DNA of 64,000 nucleotides, taken from the NCBI GenBank assembly GCA_016704305.1, contig JADJAL010000059.1:1-64000 (forward strand), in the 5' to 3' direction. The DNA is from Haliea sp. GTDB lineage: Bacteria > Pseudomonadota > Gammaproteobacteria > Pseudomonadales > Halieaceae. The stretch's first letter is position 1; every line of letters starts with the position of its first letter. This document shows positions 29,205-37,993 of this stretch, piece by piece. The position numbers were made by a program, and so were the translations under genes. The notes below the pieces were generated by a model, which was not told the origin of the DNA, ran no database searches, and worked only from the letters and a program-made list of their open reading frames with translations.

Positions 29205-30779
29205 TTACTTCGCAGGCGGCGGCTGCGGTGCCCCTGCACCCGTCGCTGCGCCCATCGCACGCGCCTGCAACATCTGCTGCATCTGTTGCATGATGGTGTC
29301 GATGGTAAAGCTGGCCGTGGCCTGCCGCGGCGGGAATTCGCGGAATGTCGTCAGCCACTTGCCCACCTCTTGCTGCACGGGCACGAATAGCCACAGCTGG
29401 TCCGCGAAAAATCGCGCGTACTGTCCGGAGTCGATAGACGTTTCGTACGGATCGGAGCGCAGGTGAATGGCGCGCGGAAAGTTGAGCGGTTCACGCGGGC
29501 CGCCCCAACCCTGGTTCATGAACGCAAAGTGGATCTTCCAGTCGTTCCAGCGCATCGCGTTGAAATTGGCGTTGTCGTCGAAGTAGTAGATGTTCTCGCG
29601 CTTGCCCGGCCCTTTGCCAGCGAGTAACTCGCTCTGGTCGAAGCCGTCGATGTAAACCTTGAAGGTCTTGTCGCCCGCGGGGTGTCCCTTTTTCAACTTG
29701 GCATTGATGTCCGGTTCGCCGGCCGCGGTCAACAGCGTGGGCAGCCAGTCCTGGTGGGAGACTATGTCGTTGATCACGCTGCCAGGCGCAACCACGCCCG
29801 GCCAGCGAATCAGCGCGGGCACGCGGAAGCCGCCCTCCCAGGTTGAACCTTTCTCGCCGCGGAACGGCTCGGAGCCGCCATCAGGGTAAGTGCCGGTTTG
29901 AGAGCCATTGTCGGTGCTGTAGATGACGATGGTGTTGTCCGCGATGTCGAGTTTCTCCAGTTCATCGAGCAACAGCCCTACATGGTAGTCGTGTTCCATC
30001 ATGCCGTCGGCGTACAGGCCATAGCCTGATTTTCCACGCCACTGCGGGGCCAGTCGCGTCCACACATGCATGCGCGTGGAGTTGAACCACACAAAGAACG
30101 GCTTGCCGTCGGCGTGCGCCTTGTCGATGAACTTCAGCGCCGCGTCGGTGAATTCCTGGTCTGCTGTTTCCATGCGCTTGCGCGTGAGCGGGCCGGTGTC
30201 CTCGATCTTGCCATCGGCGAAGGAGTGAATTACGCCGCGCGGACCAAAGCGTTTGCGAAATTCCGGATCCTTGGGATAGAACTCGGTCTCCGGTTCTTCT
30301 TCAGCATTCAGGTGGTAGAGGTTGCCGAAAAACTCATCGAAGCCGTGGTTGGTCGGCAGGAACTTGTCCTTGTCGCCCAGGTGATTCTTGCCGAATTGCC
30401 CGGTGGCGTAGCCCAGTGGCTTGAGCAGTTCCGCGATGGTCGGGTCCTCCGCCTGCAGGCCAATTTCCGCACCCGGCATGCCCACTTTCAACAACCCCGT
30501 GCGCAACGGGTGTTGCCCCGTAATAAACGCGGAGCGGCCGGCGGTGCAACTCTGTTCGCCATAATAGTCGGTGAACAGGGCGCCTTCGTTGGCGATGCGA
30601 TCAATATTCGGCGTGCTCCCGCCCAGCATGCCGCGATGGTAGGCGCTGATGTTCGACCAGCCAATATCGTCGCCCCAAATCACCAGGATATTCGGTTTGT
30701 CGGTTTTTGCATGGCTGTTTGCCGTGAGCAGGCACAACAGAATGTACAGCGTGATTTTCAGTGGGAATCGCTCGATCAT
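29205..30779 (-). CDS. Periplasmic arylsulfatase (S1 sulfatase)
   Basis: 524 residues. The signal peptide covers residues 1-24. The metal-binding start is PNILVIWGDDIGWSN. The formylglycine site is C78 in SCTAGRSAFITGQ, the C-x-A-x-R variant of the usual C-x-P-S-R. Later metal and substrate motifs include HLGDKDKFLPTNHGFDEFFG, FFVWFNSTRMHVW and YSTDNGSQTG. A Gln/Met-rich C-terminal tail (TIMQQMQQMLQARAMG) ends the chain. It hydrolyses sulfate esters after conversion of C78 by a formylglycine-generating enzyme, which is not in this window. It stands 158 bases downstream of the MFS gene on the same strand. Confidence 0.9.
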   Translation of the reverse strand: MIERFPLKITLYILLCLLTANSHAKTDKPNILVIWGDDIGWSNISAYHRGMLGGSTPNIDRIANEGALFTDYYGEQSCTAGRSAFITGQHPLRTGLLKVGMPGAEIGLQAEDPTIAELLKPLGYATGQFGKNHLGDKDKFLPTNHGFDEFFGNLYHLNAEEEPETEFYPKDPEFRKRFGPRGVIHSFADGKIEDTGPLTRKRMETADQEFTDAALKFIDKAHADGKPFFVWFNSTRMHVWTRLAPQWRGKSGYGLYADGMMEHDYHVGLLLDELEKLDIADNTIVIYSTDNGSQTGTYPDGGSEPFRGEKGSTWEGGFRVPALIRWPGVVAPGSVINDIVSHQDWLPTLLTAAGEPDINAKLKKGHPAGDKTFKVYIDGFDQSELLAGKGPGKRENIYYFDDNANFNAMRWNDWKIHFAFMNQGWGGPREPLNFPRAIHLRSDPYETSIDSGQYARFFADQLWLFVPVQQEVGKWLTTFREFPPRQATASFTIDTIMQQMQQMLQARAMGAATGAGAPQPPPAK

Positions 30780-30937
30780 AGTGGCGTTCTCTTATGGTTG
30801 CAGGGGCGTCGCTTCGCGAGTATAGGCCAGTGCACGCGCCACAGCGATGACCTCAGCGGCCAGCATAACAGGGCGCATATTCACAACATTCGCGCACTCA
30901 CCGTTAGGAGGAGATATCGGGCGGTCGCCCGGCGCTA

Positions 30938-32593
30938 TCAGTGCAAGCCATCATCACCGCGATCTGGCACCTCGTCGTGCCGGCGCACGGACCCGGCGGG
31001 TCGGACCAGCCAGCGCGAAATCCTGACGGGGTCCATGCCGACATGCATGTTCCGTGCGCTCAGGTGCAGTGCGCTGTCCTCCAGCGTGCGGCGGCTGCGC
31101 AGACGCAGGTAGTCGTCCCAGGTGGGGCAGCTGAAGCGCTCCGACCAGATTTCAGGATCGGCAATATCGCGCGACAGCGACCAGTCATAGGTGCCCAGGC
31201 GGGCACGCGACACGCGGACTTCGAGCATGAGGTTATAGAAATCACGCGCGCGGTCCGGATCGATGCGGTACTGCAGTTCGATCGTGATGGGACCGCTGCG
31301 GCCCGTGATGCCCAGTTTGACGTCCGGATCATCCAGCACCCGGTCGTCGAGTTCGGTGGCGGCGCTGCGATCGGCTATCGGCAACACGTAGCCCAGCAGG
31401 AGGGATGCTGCCAGCGCAGCGGCCGCCACCTCAAACGCCACCGTCAGCCCGTAATCGTGTGCCACCATCCCCCATACCCAGGACCCCGAAGCGACACCCA
31501 GTGAGGTCGCTGCGGTAGTGGTCGCGATGGCGCGCCCCATGACCCAGCGCGGCACGAACAGCTGCACGGTGATACTGACGGTCGTGGTGGTGAGCATCCA
31601 CGCCATGCCGGCGGCCATCAGCACCACCATATTCAGATACAGGTTGCGGCTGGCCGCGAGCAGCACGAGGCTGGTGGCCAGCACCAGGCAACACAGGCGC
31701 ACGGTTTTCTCGTTGCCAATGGCCTGGCGCACCGGTTGCAGCACGAAAATGCCACAGACCGCGCCGATGCCAAAGCTGCCCAGCAGCAGGCCGAATGTTT
31801 TGGCGTCACCGCCCAGCAAGTCGCGGGCGATCAACGGCATCAACGCCTGCAGCGCCGCGCCAAGGAAGCAAATAATGAACACGCGCAGCAGCGCCCGGCG
31901 CACCGGTTGCATATTGGCGATATAGCGCAAGCCGGAACTGATCGAACGGCCGAGGCCCTCCGGCGGCAGGCGCGAGACTTCGGCCACCCGCTGCCAGCGC
32001 CTGAGGGATTCGAGGATGGGCAGATAGCTCAGCGCATTGAGGCAGAAGGCCACCGTCGCGCCAAAAGCCGCGACTATCACGCCGCCAATCGCAGGACCGA
32101 TACTGCGCGCCAGGTTGTAACTGATATTGTTCAGTCCCACCGCCTGCGCCAACAAGGCCTTGGGCACCTGCTCGCCCACGGAGGCACCTCTGGCGGGCGC
32201 CGACAGCGCGCCACCGCAACCTACCAGGAAACACAGCGCCAGCAAAATCCAGGGCGTGAGCATGCCCAGCCAGGAAATGACGGTCATCGCCGCAGCCGCC
32301 AGCAGCGCGAACGCCAGGAACAGCATCTGCACCTTGCGCCGGTCGTAGATATCGGCGATCGCACCGGCCGGCAGCGCGAGCAATGCCATTGGCAGGAAGG
32401 AAGCGGTTTGCACCAGCGCCACATCGTTCGCCGTTGAGATCTGTGCCATCACCCAGGCGGCCGCCACGCTCTGTATCAGGCTGCCAGTGTTGGACACGGT
32501 GCCGCTGATCCAGATGCCGCGAAACGTGGCGTGGGCCAGCGGCGCGAATACGCCAGGCGAAATTTCCGTTGTGCTGCCGGGCGATGGCGACAT
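30938..32593 (-). CDS. MFS exporter of the EntS/DUF894 type with a C-terminal dimeric alpha-beta barrel-like domain
   Basis: 551 residues. Residues of about 15-405 are a 12-segment major facilitator (MFS_3) with the usual loop DIYDRRKVQMLFLAF after segment 2 and a second similar loop near the middle. Residues of about 425-540 form a soluble domain of the antibiotic-monooxygenase-like shape (ITIELQYRIDPDRARDFYNL, LGTYDWSLSRDIADPEIWSE). This fusion is common in uncharacterised bacterial exporters. The gene begins nine to twelve bases after the P450 stop, so the two form an operon, and the exporter may handle a P450 product or substrate. Confidence 0.85.
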   Translation of the reverse strand: MSPSPGSTTEISPGVFAPLAHATFRGIWISGTVSNTGSLIQSVAAAWVMAQISTANDVALVQTASFLPMALLALPAGAIADIYDRRKVQMLFLAFALLAAAAMTVISWLGMLTPWILLALCFLVGCGGALSAPARGASVGEQVPKALLAQAVGLNNISYNLARSIGPAIGGVIVAAFGATVAFCLNALSYLPILESLRRWQRVAEVSRLPPEGLGRSISSGLRYIANMQPVRRALLRVFIICFLGAALQALMPLIARDLLGGDAKTFGLLLGSFGIGAVCGIFVLQPVRQAIGNEKTVRLCCLVLATSLVLLAASRNLYLNMVVLMAAGMAWMLTTTTVSITVQLFVPRWVMGRAIATTTAATSLGVASGSWVWGMVAHDYGLTVAFEVAAAALAASLLLGYVLPIADRSAATELDDRVLDDPDVKLGITGRSGPITIELQYRIDPDRARDFYNLMLEVRVSRARLGTYDWSLSRDIADPEIWSERFSCPTWDDYLRLRSRRTLEDSALHLSARNMHVGMDPVRISRWLVRPAGSVRRHDEVPDRGDDGLH

Positions 32594-32605
32594 CACATAT
32601 CCGGC

Positions 32606-33838
32606 CTACCTGAACGCGTAGCGCACCGGCATCGACTTGAGCCCGCCGACGAAAATTGCCTGCACCCACTCAGGTTCCGCCGCCATTTCGATGTGTTTGA
32701 GGCGCGGCAGCAATTCGCGGAAAAACAGCTCTACTTCCAGTACTGCCAGATGTTGGCCGAGGCACATATGCCCGCCGTAACCGAACGCGAGCTGGTTGCG
32801 GTTGTCGCGCTCGATGTCGAAGGTGTCGGGGTTGTCGATGGCGTCGCTGTCGCGATTGGCCGAGGGGTACCACATGCACAGGCTGTCACCGGCCTTCAGG
32901 GATTTGCCGCGCAGCACGATGTCGTCAGTGGTGGTGCGCATCATGTGCCGGACGGGCGACACCCAGCGTATCATCTCCCGCGCCGCAGAGGTTGCAAGCT
33001 CAGGCCGCCCGCGCAGTTTTTCCAGTTGCTCCGGATGTTCCAGCAGCGCTTTCATGCCGCCGCTGATGGTCGCGGAAGTCGTGTCGTGCCCGGCGGTGGC
33101 GGTGATGATGAAGTAGCTGATCTGGTCGAGCTGCTCCATCGGCTGGCCATCGACCAGCGCGTTGGCCAGTACCGAGGCGAGATCATCGGTCGGATGCTTC
33201 TTGCGATCCTCGACCACGGCGGTGAAGTAGGCGAAGAAATCCATCAGCACCGCCAGTCCATCATCGGCATTGCCGCCCCGGGATTGCGAGGGGTCCTGGC
33301 CGCCAAACAATTCCTGCGTCAGCTTCAGCATCATCGCCTCTTCTTCGGGAACGACGCCGATGATGGACATGATGATGCGCAGCGGGTACAGCAGCGCGAT
33401 GTCTTTAACGAAGTCGCATTCGCCGTTCATCGCCTCCATCTTGTCGACGTACTGCCGTGCGATGGTTTTCATATTGCCCTGTAATTTTTTGATGGGGCCG
33501 GGCTTGAACCATTCGCGCGTGACATTGCGCAATTTCCTGTGCTTGGGGTCATCCATGTGGATGAGTGTTTCCAGGCCGTTGCGCGTGCCAAACTGCGCGA
33601 GCAGCGCGCGTTCGAACTCCCGCTGGATCAACACGGTGCGCGGATTGTTGAGGAAAGCGGCATTGTTCTGGCTGATGGCCTTGATGTCCTCGTGTTTGGT
33701 GATCGCCCAGAACGGTTCAAAGTCCGGATGCTCAACCAGACACACGGGATCGTGTTCGCGCAACCGCCTAAACAGCGCGTGCATCGTGGTTTCGTCGCCC
33801 ATGACGGCGGGGTCAAGTACATTCCAGGAGTAGTGCAT
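32606..33838 (-). CDS. Cytochrome P450
   Basis: 410-residue soluble bacterial P450. Motifs: C-helix HMDDPKHRKLRNVTREWF, I-helix ITATAGHDTTSATISGGM (oxygen-binding A-G-x-D-T), K-helix ExxR in AAREMIRWVSP, the meander, and the heme-thiolate signature FGYGGHMCLGQHLAVLE with the axial Cys. It hydroxylates an unknown hydrophobic substrate and needs ferredoxin and reductase partners. No ferredoxin gene is adjacent, unlike the other two P450s here; instead the MFS exporter follows in the same operon. Confidence 0.93.
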   Translation of the reverse strand: MHYSWNVLDPAVMGDETTMHALFRRLREHDPVCLVEHPDFEPFWAITKHEDIKAISQNNAAFLNNPRTVLIQREFERALLAQFGTRNGLETLIHMDDPKHRKLRNVTREWFKPGPIKKLQGNMKTIARQYVDKMEAMNGECDFVKDIALLYPLRIIMSIIGVVPEEEAMMLKLTQELFGGQDPSQSRGGNADDGLAVLMDFFAYFTAVVEDRKKHPTDDLASVLANALVDGQPMEQLDQISYFIITATAGHDTTSATISGGMKALLEHPEQLEKLRGRPELATSAAREMIRWVSPVRHMMRTTTDDIVLRGKSLKAGDSLCMWYPSANRDSDAIDNPDTFDIERDNRNQLAFGYGGHMCLGQHLAVLEVELFFRELLPRLKHIEMAAEPEWVQAIFVGGLKSMPVRYAFR

Positions 33839-34266
33839 GCGAAAGCCCGTGTATTGTGAAGGCCCAAAGTCTATCCATTGGTGCCAAATTTAGCTACCGA
33901 TGCACCCCTTTTCCCGCGCACGATGCCGACGCGAGCATGCGCGCCGAAATCGCGGCGTTCATCGACCGGTGCGAACACTGAAAAAGGACAAGCGGCTGTG
34001 GCGCCAATGGTACTTCGTTAATCTACGTGCTTCGCTTCCGCTTGATTACGCGTCATTGCGATTAATTTCCAGATTCCGGAGCAGGATGGCGAGTCACGAT
34101 TATTGCGAAGGGGTAGCTGGCAGCGCAACCACAATGTTGCGCAAGCGAGCTGTCGTGCGAGGACTGTATTCTGGATGTGGTTTAGCAGGGCCCTGGTATG
34201 CTCAGGAGTACGCCTGAACAACCAGAGCCACTTCGACACTGCTTGATCGCGAGTTAACCGCGAGAA
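33839..34266. other. Intergenic, 428 bases
   Basis: No complete gene. A short open stretch on the + strand ends at TGA 33979-33981 after DASMRAEIAAFIDRCEH. It looks like the tail of a lost coding sequence, but its family is not recognised. The rest is AT-richer and featureless. Confidence 0.4.
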
Positions 34267-34839
34267 TCAGGCCTGCGACTTGCGACGGCGGAATACACTG
34301 ACCCCGGCCAGCGCCGCTGCAACCAACAGCGTATACGATGCCGGCTCCGGCACATCTCTCGCGGACTCTATGCGAAACACCCCTGCCCCAGCTTGTCCCA
34401 ACAACTGGGTGCCAGTGAAGGAGTAATCGCCGGCGCCGAGGTTGAAGATACCGCGACTGTAACGGGCATCGGCGAGTGAGCAGGCGATGTCGCCGCCGCA
34501 TGCGCCTCCACTGACCGGTGCCGAAGTCGTGCCAATGGACACCAGATTGTTAAACATCTCGAACTGGTCGATCGACAGGAACAGGTCGAGGACGGTCAGC
34601 GTTGCCGGTCCGGCCAACGAGATGGTCCACGGCGCAGTGCCCGCATCCGTAGACACGGGAACGCTTGGTACACAGCCAAGGCAATCGCCCAACGCACCGC
34701 CGGGTCCGCCAAAGCCAAATTCGTACCACGTATTTATGTTGATGGGGCCTGCAACGGCGCTCTGCATTGACGTTCCCAGAGCGGCGCCAGCCACTGCCAG
34801 CGCGAGAAATATTGAACGGACGGAAAGTTTGGGGTTCAT
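34267..34839 (-). CDS. PEP-CTERM-anchored exported protein
   Basis: 190 residues from ATG 34839, preceded by GGGAGA. The signal peptide ends near MQSAVAGPININ. The body is rich in Gly, Ala, Thr and Ser and has four Cys (two in GDCLGCVP, two in GGACGGDIACS). The C-terminus is a textbook PEP-CTERM sorting signal: DVPEPASYTLLVAAALAG then FRRRKSQA, for recognition and cleavage by an exosortase. It would be exported and linked to extracellular polysaccharide or the surface. No exosortase gene is in this window. Function unknown. Confidence 0.85.
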   Translation of the reverse strand: MNPKLSVRSIFLALAVAGAALGTSMQSAVAGPININTWYEFGFGGPGGALGDCLGCVPSVPVSTDAGTAPWTISLAGPATLTVLDLFLSIDQFEMFNNLVSIGTTSAPVSGGACGGDIACSLADARYSRGIFNLGAGDYSFTGTQLLGQAGAGVFRIESARDVPEPASYTLLVAAALAGVSVFRRRKSQA

Positions 34840-35197
34840 CTGCGTATCTCCCAAGTTGATGATTGAAAGCTTCGCTGTTGTAGCACTGGCAATTGCTGCC
34901 AGGCCGCACCAAAATGAAGCAATTTGCATGCCGTCTTTCGTATATCATTGGTTTCGCTTTACATTTTTAGACCGGCCACATCACTTAATACGGTCCGCAC
35001 CGCAAAGTGTAAAATATCCTGACACTGGAAGTTTGTCGGCTATGCGTATCACCGCCACGTACGCCAGCTCTTTTCCCACCACTGTCAGGCTTACGGGCCC
35101 GGTAGCCAGGTTAGCCCGATTTCAGAGGCCATGCCGGCGGTAGCGCGCATAACAATGCTAGTATCCACAGCACTGAGTTTCCGGAGGAGCCAAAGCG
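34840..35197. other. Intergenic, 358 bases between divergent genes
   Basis: Control region for the PEP-CTERM gene (minus) and the cupin gene (plus). GGAGGAGC at 35180-35187 is the ribosome site of the cupin gene. No clear operator or repeat was seen. Confidence 0.5.
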
Positions 35198-35713
35198 ATG
35201 ACCGATACAAACGACAAGCCAAAATTCCAGATCTTTCGCGTCAAGGATGCAAAATCCCTCGAAGAAGAAGGCAATATGTCACTGCAGGAGTTTACGCCCG
35301 AGCAAATGACGGGCATCGCGACGCTCTATGATCCTGAGCTGGCGCGCGGCGACGAAGTGAAAGTGCTGTTCAATATTCCAGGCTTTAACCTCACGCATGT
35401 CTGGTTTAAAAAGAATTATCCGCTGCCGCGCCACAGTCACGACTGTGACTGCCTGTACTACATCATCGCGGGGTCGTTGCGCGTGGGCACGGAAGAATTG
35501 GGGCCGCGCGACGGCTTCTTCATCAGCGCGAACGTCCCCTATACCTACACGCCCGGCCCGGAAGGTGTTGAGTTGCTGGAGTTTCGGCATGCCACGGCAT
35601 TTGATTTCAAATTGTTGGTGCAGGGCGCGGCGTTCTGGGCGCGCGCTGCCGACACCGCGCGTGCCAACAGCGCGGAGTGGCGCACTGCCACCATGCCGCC
35701 ACTTAACGTCTGA
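35198..35713 (+). CDS. Cupin-domain protein
   Basis: 171 residues. A single conserved cupin barrel spans residues of about 60-125: the metal-binding block PRHSHDCDCLYYIIAGSLRV (two His plus acidic/Cys ligands) and the second block GPRDGFFISANVPYTYTPGP. The spacing HSHDCDC replaces the usual H-x-H-x3-E. ATG 35198 follows CCGGAGGAGCC. The protein is cytosolic and may be a dioxygenase, isomerase or sensor; substrate unknown. It sits 80 bases upstream of a Gfo/Idh oxidoreductase on the same strand, perhaps co-transcribed. Confidence 0.8.
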   Translation: MTDTNDKPKFQIFRVKDAKSLEEEGNMSLQEFTPEQMTGIATLYDPELARGDEVKVLFNIPGFNLTHVWFKKNYPLPRHSHDCDCLYYIIAGSLRVGTEELGPRDGFFISANVPYTYTPGPEGVELLEFRHATAFDFKLLVQGAAFWARAADTARANSAEWRTATMPPLNV

Positions 35714-35793
35714 TCTCAAGTGATCCGACCCGGGTGCCGAGCCAGGGCAGCCGTCAATTTACCGGAGTTTGCAATGCAGCGAGTATGGGTAGA

Positions 35794-36783
35794 ATGAGTA
35801 CAGTACGCATTGGCGTGCTGGGCGCCGCGCGAATAGCACCGCCCGCGCTGATCCAGCCGGCCCGCGTGCTGGACGGCGTGCAGGTCGTCGCCATCGCCGC
35901 GCGCGACCGCAACCGCGCAGCGAGCTTCGCGGCCAAGCATGGCATCCCCACCGTGCACGACAGCTACGACGCGCTGCTCGCTGACCCCACTATCGACGCC
36001 ATCTACAATCCGCTGCCCAACGGCCTGCACGGTCGCTGGACCATCGCCGCGCTGCACGCCGGCAAACATGTGCTGTGCGAAAAGCCGTTCACCGCGAATG
36101 CGGACGAGGCGGAGGCGGTCGCTCAAGTTGCGCGCGGCACAGGGCTCGTGGTGATGGAAGCATTCCACTACCGCTACCACGGCCTCACCGCGCGCATGCT
36201 GCAGATACTGGCGAGTGGTGAACTGGGTGTCGTGCGCCACATCGACACCTGGCTGTGCTTCCCGTTGCCGGTGGCCGATATCCGCTGGGAACTGAGCCTC
36301 GCGGGCGGCGCATTGATGGACGCCGGTTGCTACGCCGTCCACTTGCTGCGCACGCTGGCAGGCGCGGAGCCGACCGTTCGTTCAGCGCGGGCGAAACTCA
36401 AATCGCCGCAAGTTGATCGCTACCTGAAGGCCGAGCTGGACTTTGCCGACGGGCGCACCGCCACCATCACCGCCTCCATGCTCTCGGCCCGGCTGCTGGG
36501 GATGGGCGCGCGAGTAACGGGCAGTGCCGGGACGATGCAGGTATTCAATCCCATACTGCCGCAGGTCTACCACAGTCTTCGCATCAACACCGCTGCGGGA
36601 AAACGCACTGAACGCGTGGCTCGCAAGCCCTCGAGTTACCTCGCGCAACTGATCGCGTTTCGCGATGCGGTGCTGCACGGCACGCCCTTCCCCACGCATA
36701 TCGATGACGCCGTGGCCAATATGCGCGTGATCGATGCGTGCTACCGTGCGGCCGGTCTTGCGCCCCGTCCGGTTTCCGCCTGA
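35794..36783 (+). CDS. Gfo/Idh/MocA-family oxidoreductase
   Basis: 329 residues from ATG 35794; an in-frame ATG at 35785 adds three residues. The N-terminal Rossmann fold starts VRIGVLGAARIAPPAL, a G-x-G-x2-A cofactor site. The family motif is GKHVLCEKPFTANADEAE (E-K-P). The C-terminal sheet domain holds GGALMDAGCYAVHLLRTLAG. Such enzymes oxidise or reduce sugars, cyclitols or trans-dihydrodiols with NAD(P). The E-K-P-F variant with HYRYHG resembles the dimeric dihydrodiol dehydrogenase group (inference). The upstream cupin may act on a related compound. Confidence 0.88.
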   Translation: MSTVRIGVLGAARIAPPALIQPARVLDGVQVVAIAARDRNRAASFAAKHGIPTVHDSYDALLADPTIDAIYNPLPNGLHGRWTIAALHAGKHVLCEKPFTANADEAEAVAQVARGTGLVVMEAFHYRYHGLTARMLQILASGELGVVRHIDTWLCFPLPVADIRWELSLAGGALMDAGCYAVHLLRTLAGAEPTVRSARAKLKSPQVDRYLKAELDFADGRTATITASMLSARLLGMGARVTGSAGTMQVFNPILPQVYHSLRINTAAGKRTERVARKPSSYLAQLIAFRDAVLHGTPFPTHIDDAVANMRVIDACYRAAGLAPRPVSA

Positions 36784-36898
36784 TTTCAGGACATTCTTCA
36801 CACTTTGCCCATCGATTCTGGTGATTGTGCGCATAAGCGTTGACCAGCGCTGCGCTCTTGCGGTACCCATTGCATAAAGACGCGCGAGTGGAGGGGCG

Positions 36899-37501
36899 AT
36901 GGATTCCGGGAGCGGTGTTTTGAGAACGGGCGAGGTGTCACTTTCAGAATATTTTCGCGAGCAACTCGCGATTCATGCGCAGGAGCTGGAGCCCCAGCCG
37001 CGTGAAGATACCTGTTGGTACCTGGGGAACCTGCTGGTGCGTTTCTCGCGCAGCGAAAATTTCTTCGCCTATGAGGACGGCCGTTCCACGCTGCGCCCGC
37101 TGGCCATGCTCTACAGCGATGCGCTGGACGCACGCAATGAATACGAGCGCTGCCTGCTTTTGCAGCAACTGGGGGACTTGTCGCTGTTCCTCGGCGCGCT
37201 GTACCCGAAGCATTACGTCCGTCGCGGCCTGCGGCAGGACTACCTCGTCGGCATGGGTTGTGGCGCCTATGACTACCTGGCCGACAATGCTCGCCGCGGG
37301 CGCCATGTGTTCTCGGAACTGGCCGGCGCGTTCAGCGTGATGCTGCAACTGGTGGCGAATGCCTGCAGTGCCGAACGGGAATCGGCTAAGGCTGACAAAC
37401 TCGCCCTCGATGAGCGCCTGCTGAGGGCGCGCGATATCCGGTCTAATCCTCTGCTGGCGTTGGCGAACAACGTGCCCACGGCAGACGACCGTATACATTG
37501 A
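36899..37501 (+). CDS. Hypothetical protein
   Basis: 200 residues, family not recognised. Mostly helical and soluble, with no signal peptide. Conserved-looking patches are TGEVSLSEYFREQLAIHAQE, TCWYLGNLLVRFSRSENFF, ERCLLLQQLGDLSLFLGALY and VGMGCGAYDYLADNARRGRH. The chain ends in a basic/acidic helix and an Asn-rich tail. The repeated Leu and the FGA/GAYDYL pattern suggest an all-helix bundle. ATG 36899 follows GGAGGGGCG. The ferredoxin-P450 pair is downstream, but 107 bases separate them. Confidence 0.55.
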   Translation: MDSGSGVLRTGEVSLSEYFREQLAIHAQELEPQPREDTCWYLGNLLVRFSRSENFFAYEDGRSTLRPLAMLYSDALDARNEYERCLLLQQLGDLSLFLGALYPKHYVRRGLRQDYLVGMGCGAYDYLADNARRGRHVFSELAGAFSVMLQLVANACSAERESAKADKLALDERLLRARDIRSNPLLALANNVPTADDRIH

Positions 37502-37608
37502 GAAGTTCCTCTGCAGTCAAGAGATTTACGCTAACTTGCTGATCTGGATCACCCGCTGGCTGGTGAGTGCGGCTATCATTAGCCGAAATCACACTCAGGG
37601 GGAAAACG

Positions 37609-37935
37609 ATGCCAAAAGTGACCTATATCGAAGCCAGCGGGGCCAGCCATGTCATCGACGTGGACGTCGATGAAAACGTCATGCACGGCGCGCTTTACAA
37701 CAACTTGCCTGGCATCCTCGGCGAATGTGGCGGTGCCCGTTCCTGTGCGACCTGCCGTTGCACCGTCGATGCCGCCTGGGCGGCGAAGGTTGGCACTCCC
37801 ACCACGCATGAGGAAAGAGAATCGCTTGAGGGCGCCGAGGGCGAGCTCAAGCCAAACATGCGCCTGTCCTGCCAGATCGACATGACGGACGACCTCGACG
37901 GTCTGGTTGTGCACCTGCCTGAATCACAGTTCTAG
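37609..37935 (+). CDS. [2Fe-2S] ferredoxin, P450 redox partner type
   Basis: 108-residue adrenodoxin/putidaredoxin-type ferredoxin. ATG 37609 follows GGGGGAAA. The cluster ligands are GECGGARSCATCRC (C-x5-C-x2-C) and the fourth Cys in MRLSCQIDM. It carries electrons from a ferredoxin reductase to a P450. The P450 gene starts 58 bases downstream on the same strand, so the two very likely form a class I redox pair. No ferredoxin reductase gene is in this window. Confidence 0.92.
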   Translation: MPKVTYIEASGASHVIDVDVDENVMHGALYNNLPGILGECGGARSCATCRCTVDAAWAAKVGTPTTHEERESLEGAEGELKPNMRLSCQIDMTDDLDGLVVHLPESQF

Positions 37936-37993
37936 GCCCAGCCCGCAAGCAAGCAGCAATCAAGCCTCACTCAATCGCCATAAGGAGGACTCC

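Noticed and set aside
30066..31112. Plus-strand frame of 348 codons spanning the sulfatase and MFS genes
   Set aside because: It crosses two real minus-strand genes and their spacer and has no motif.
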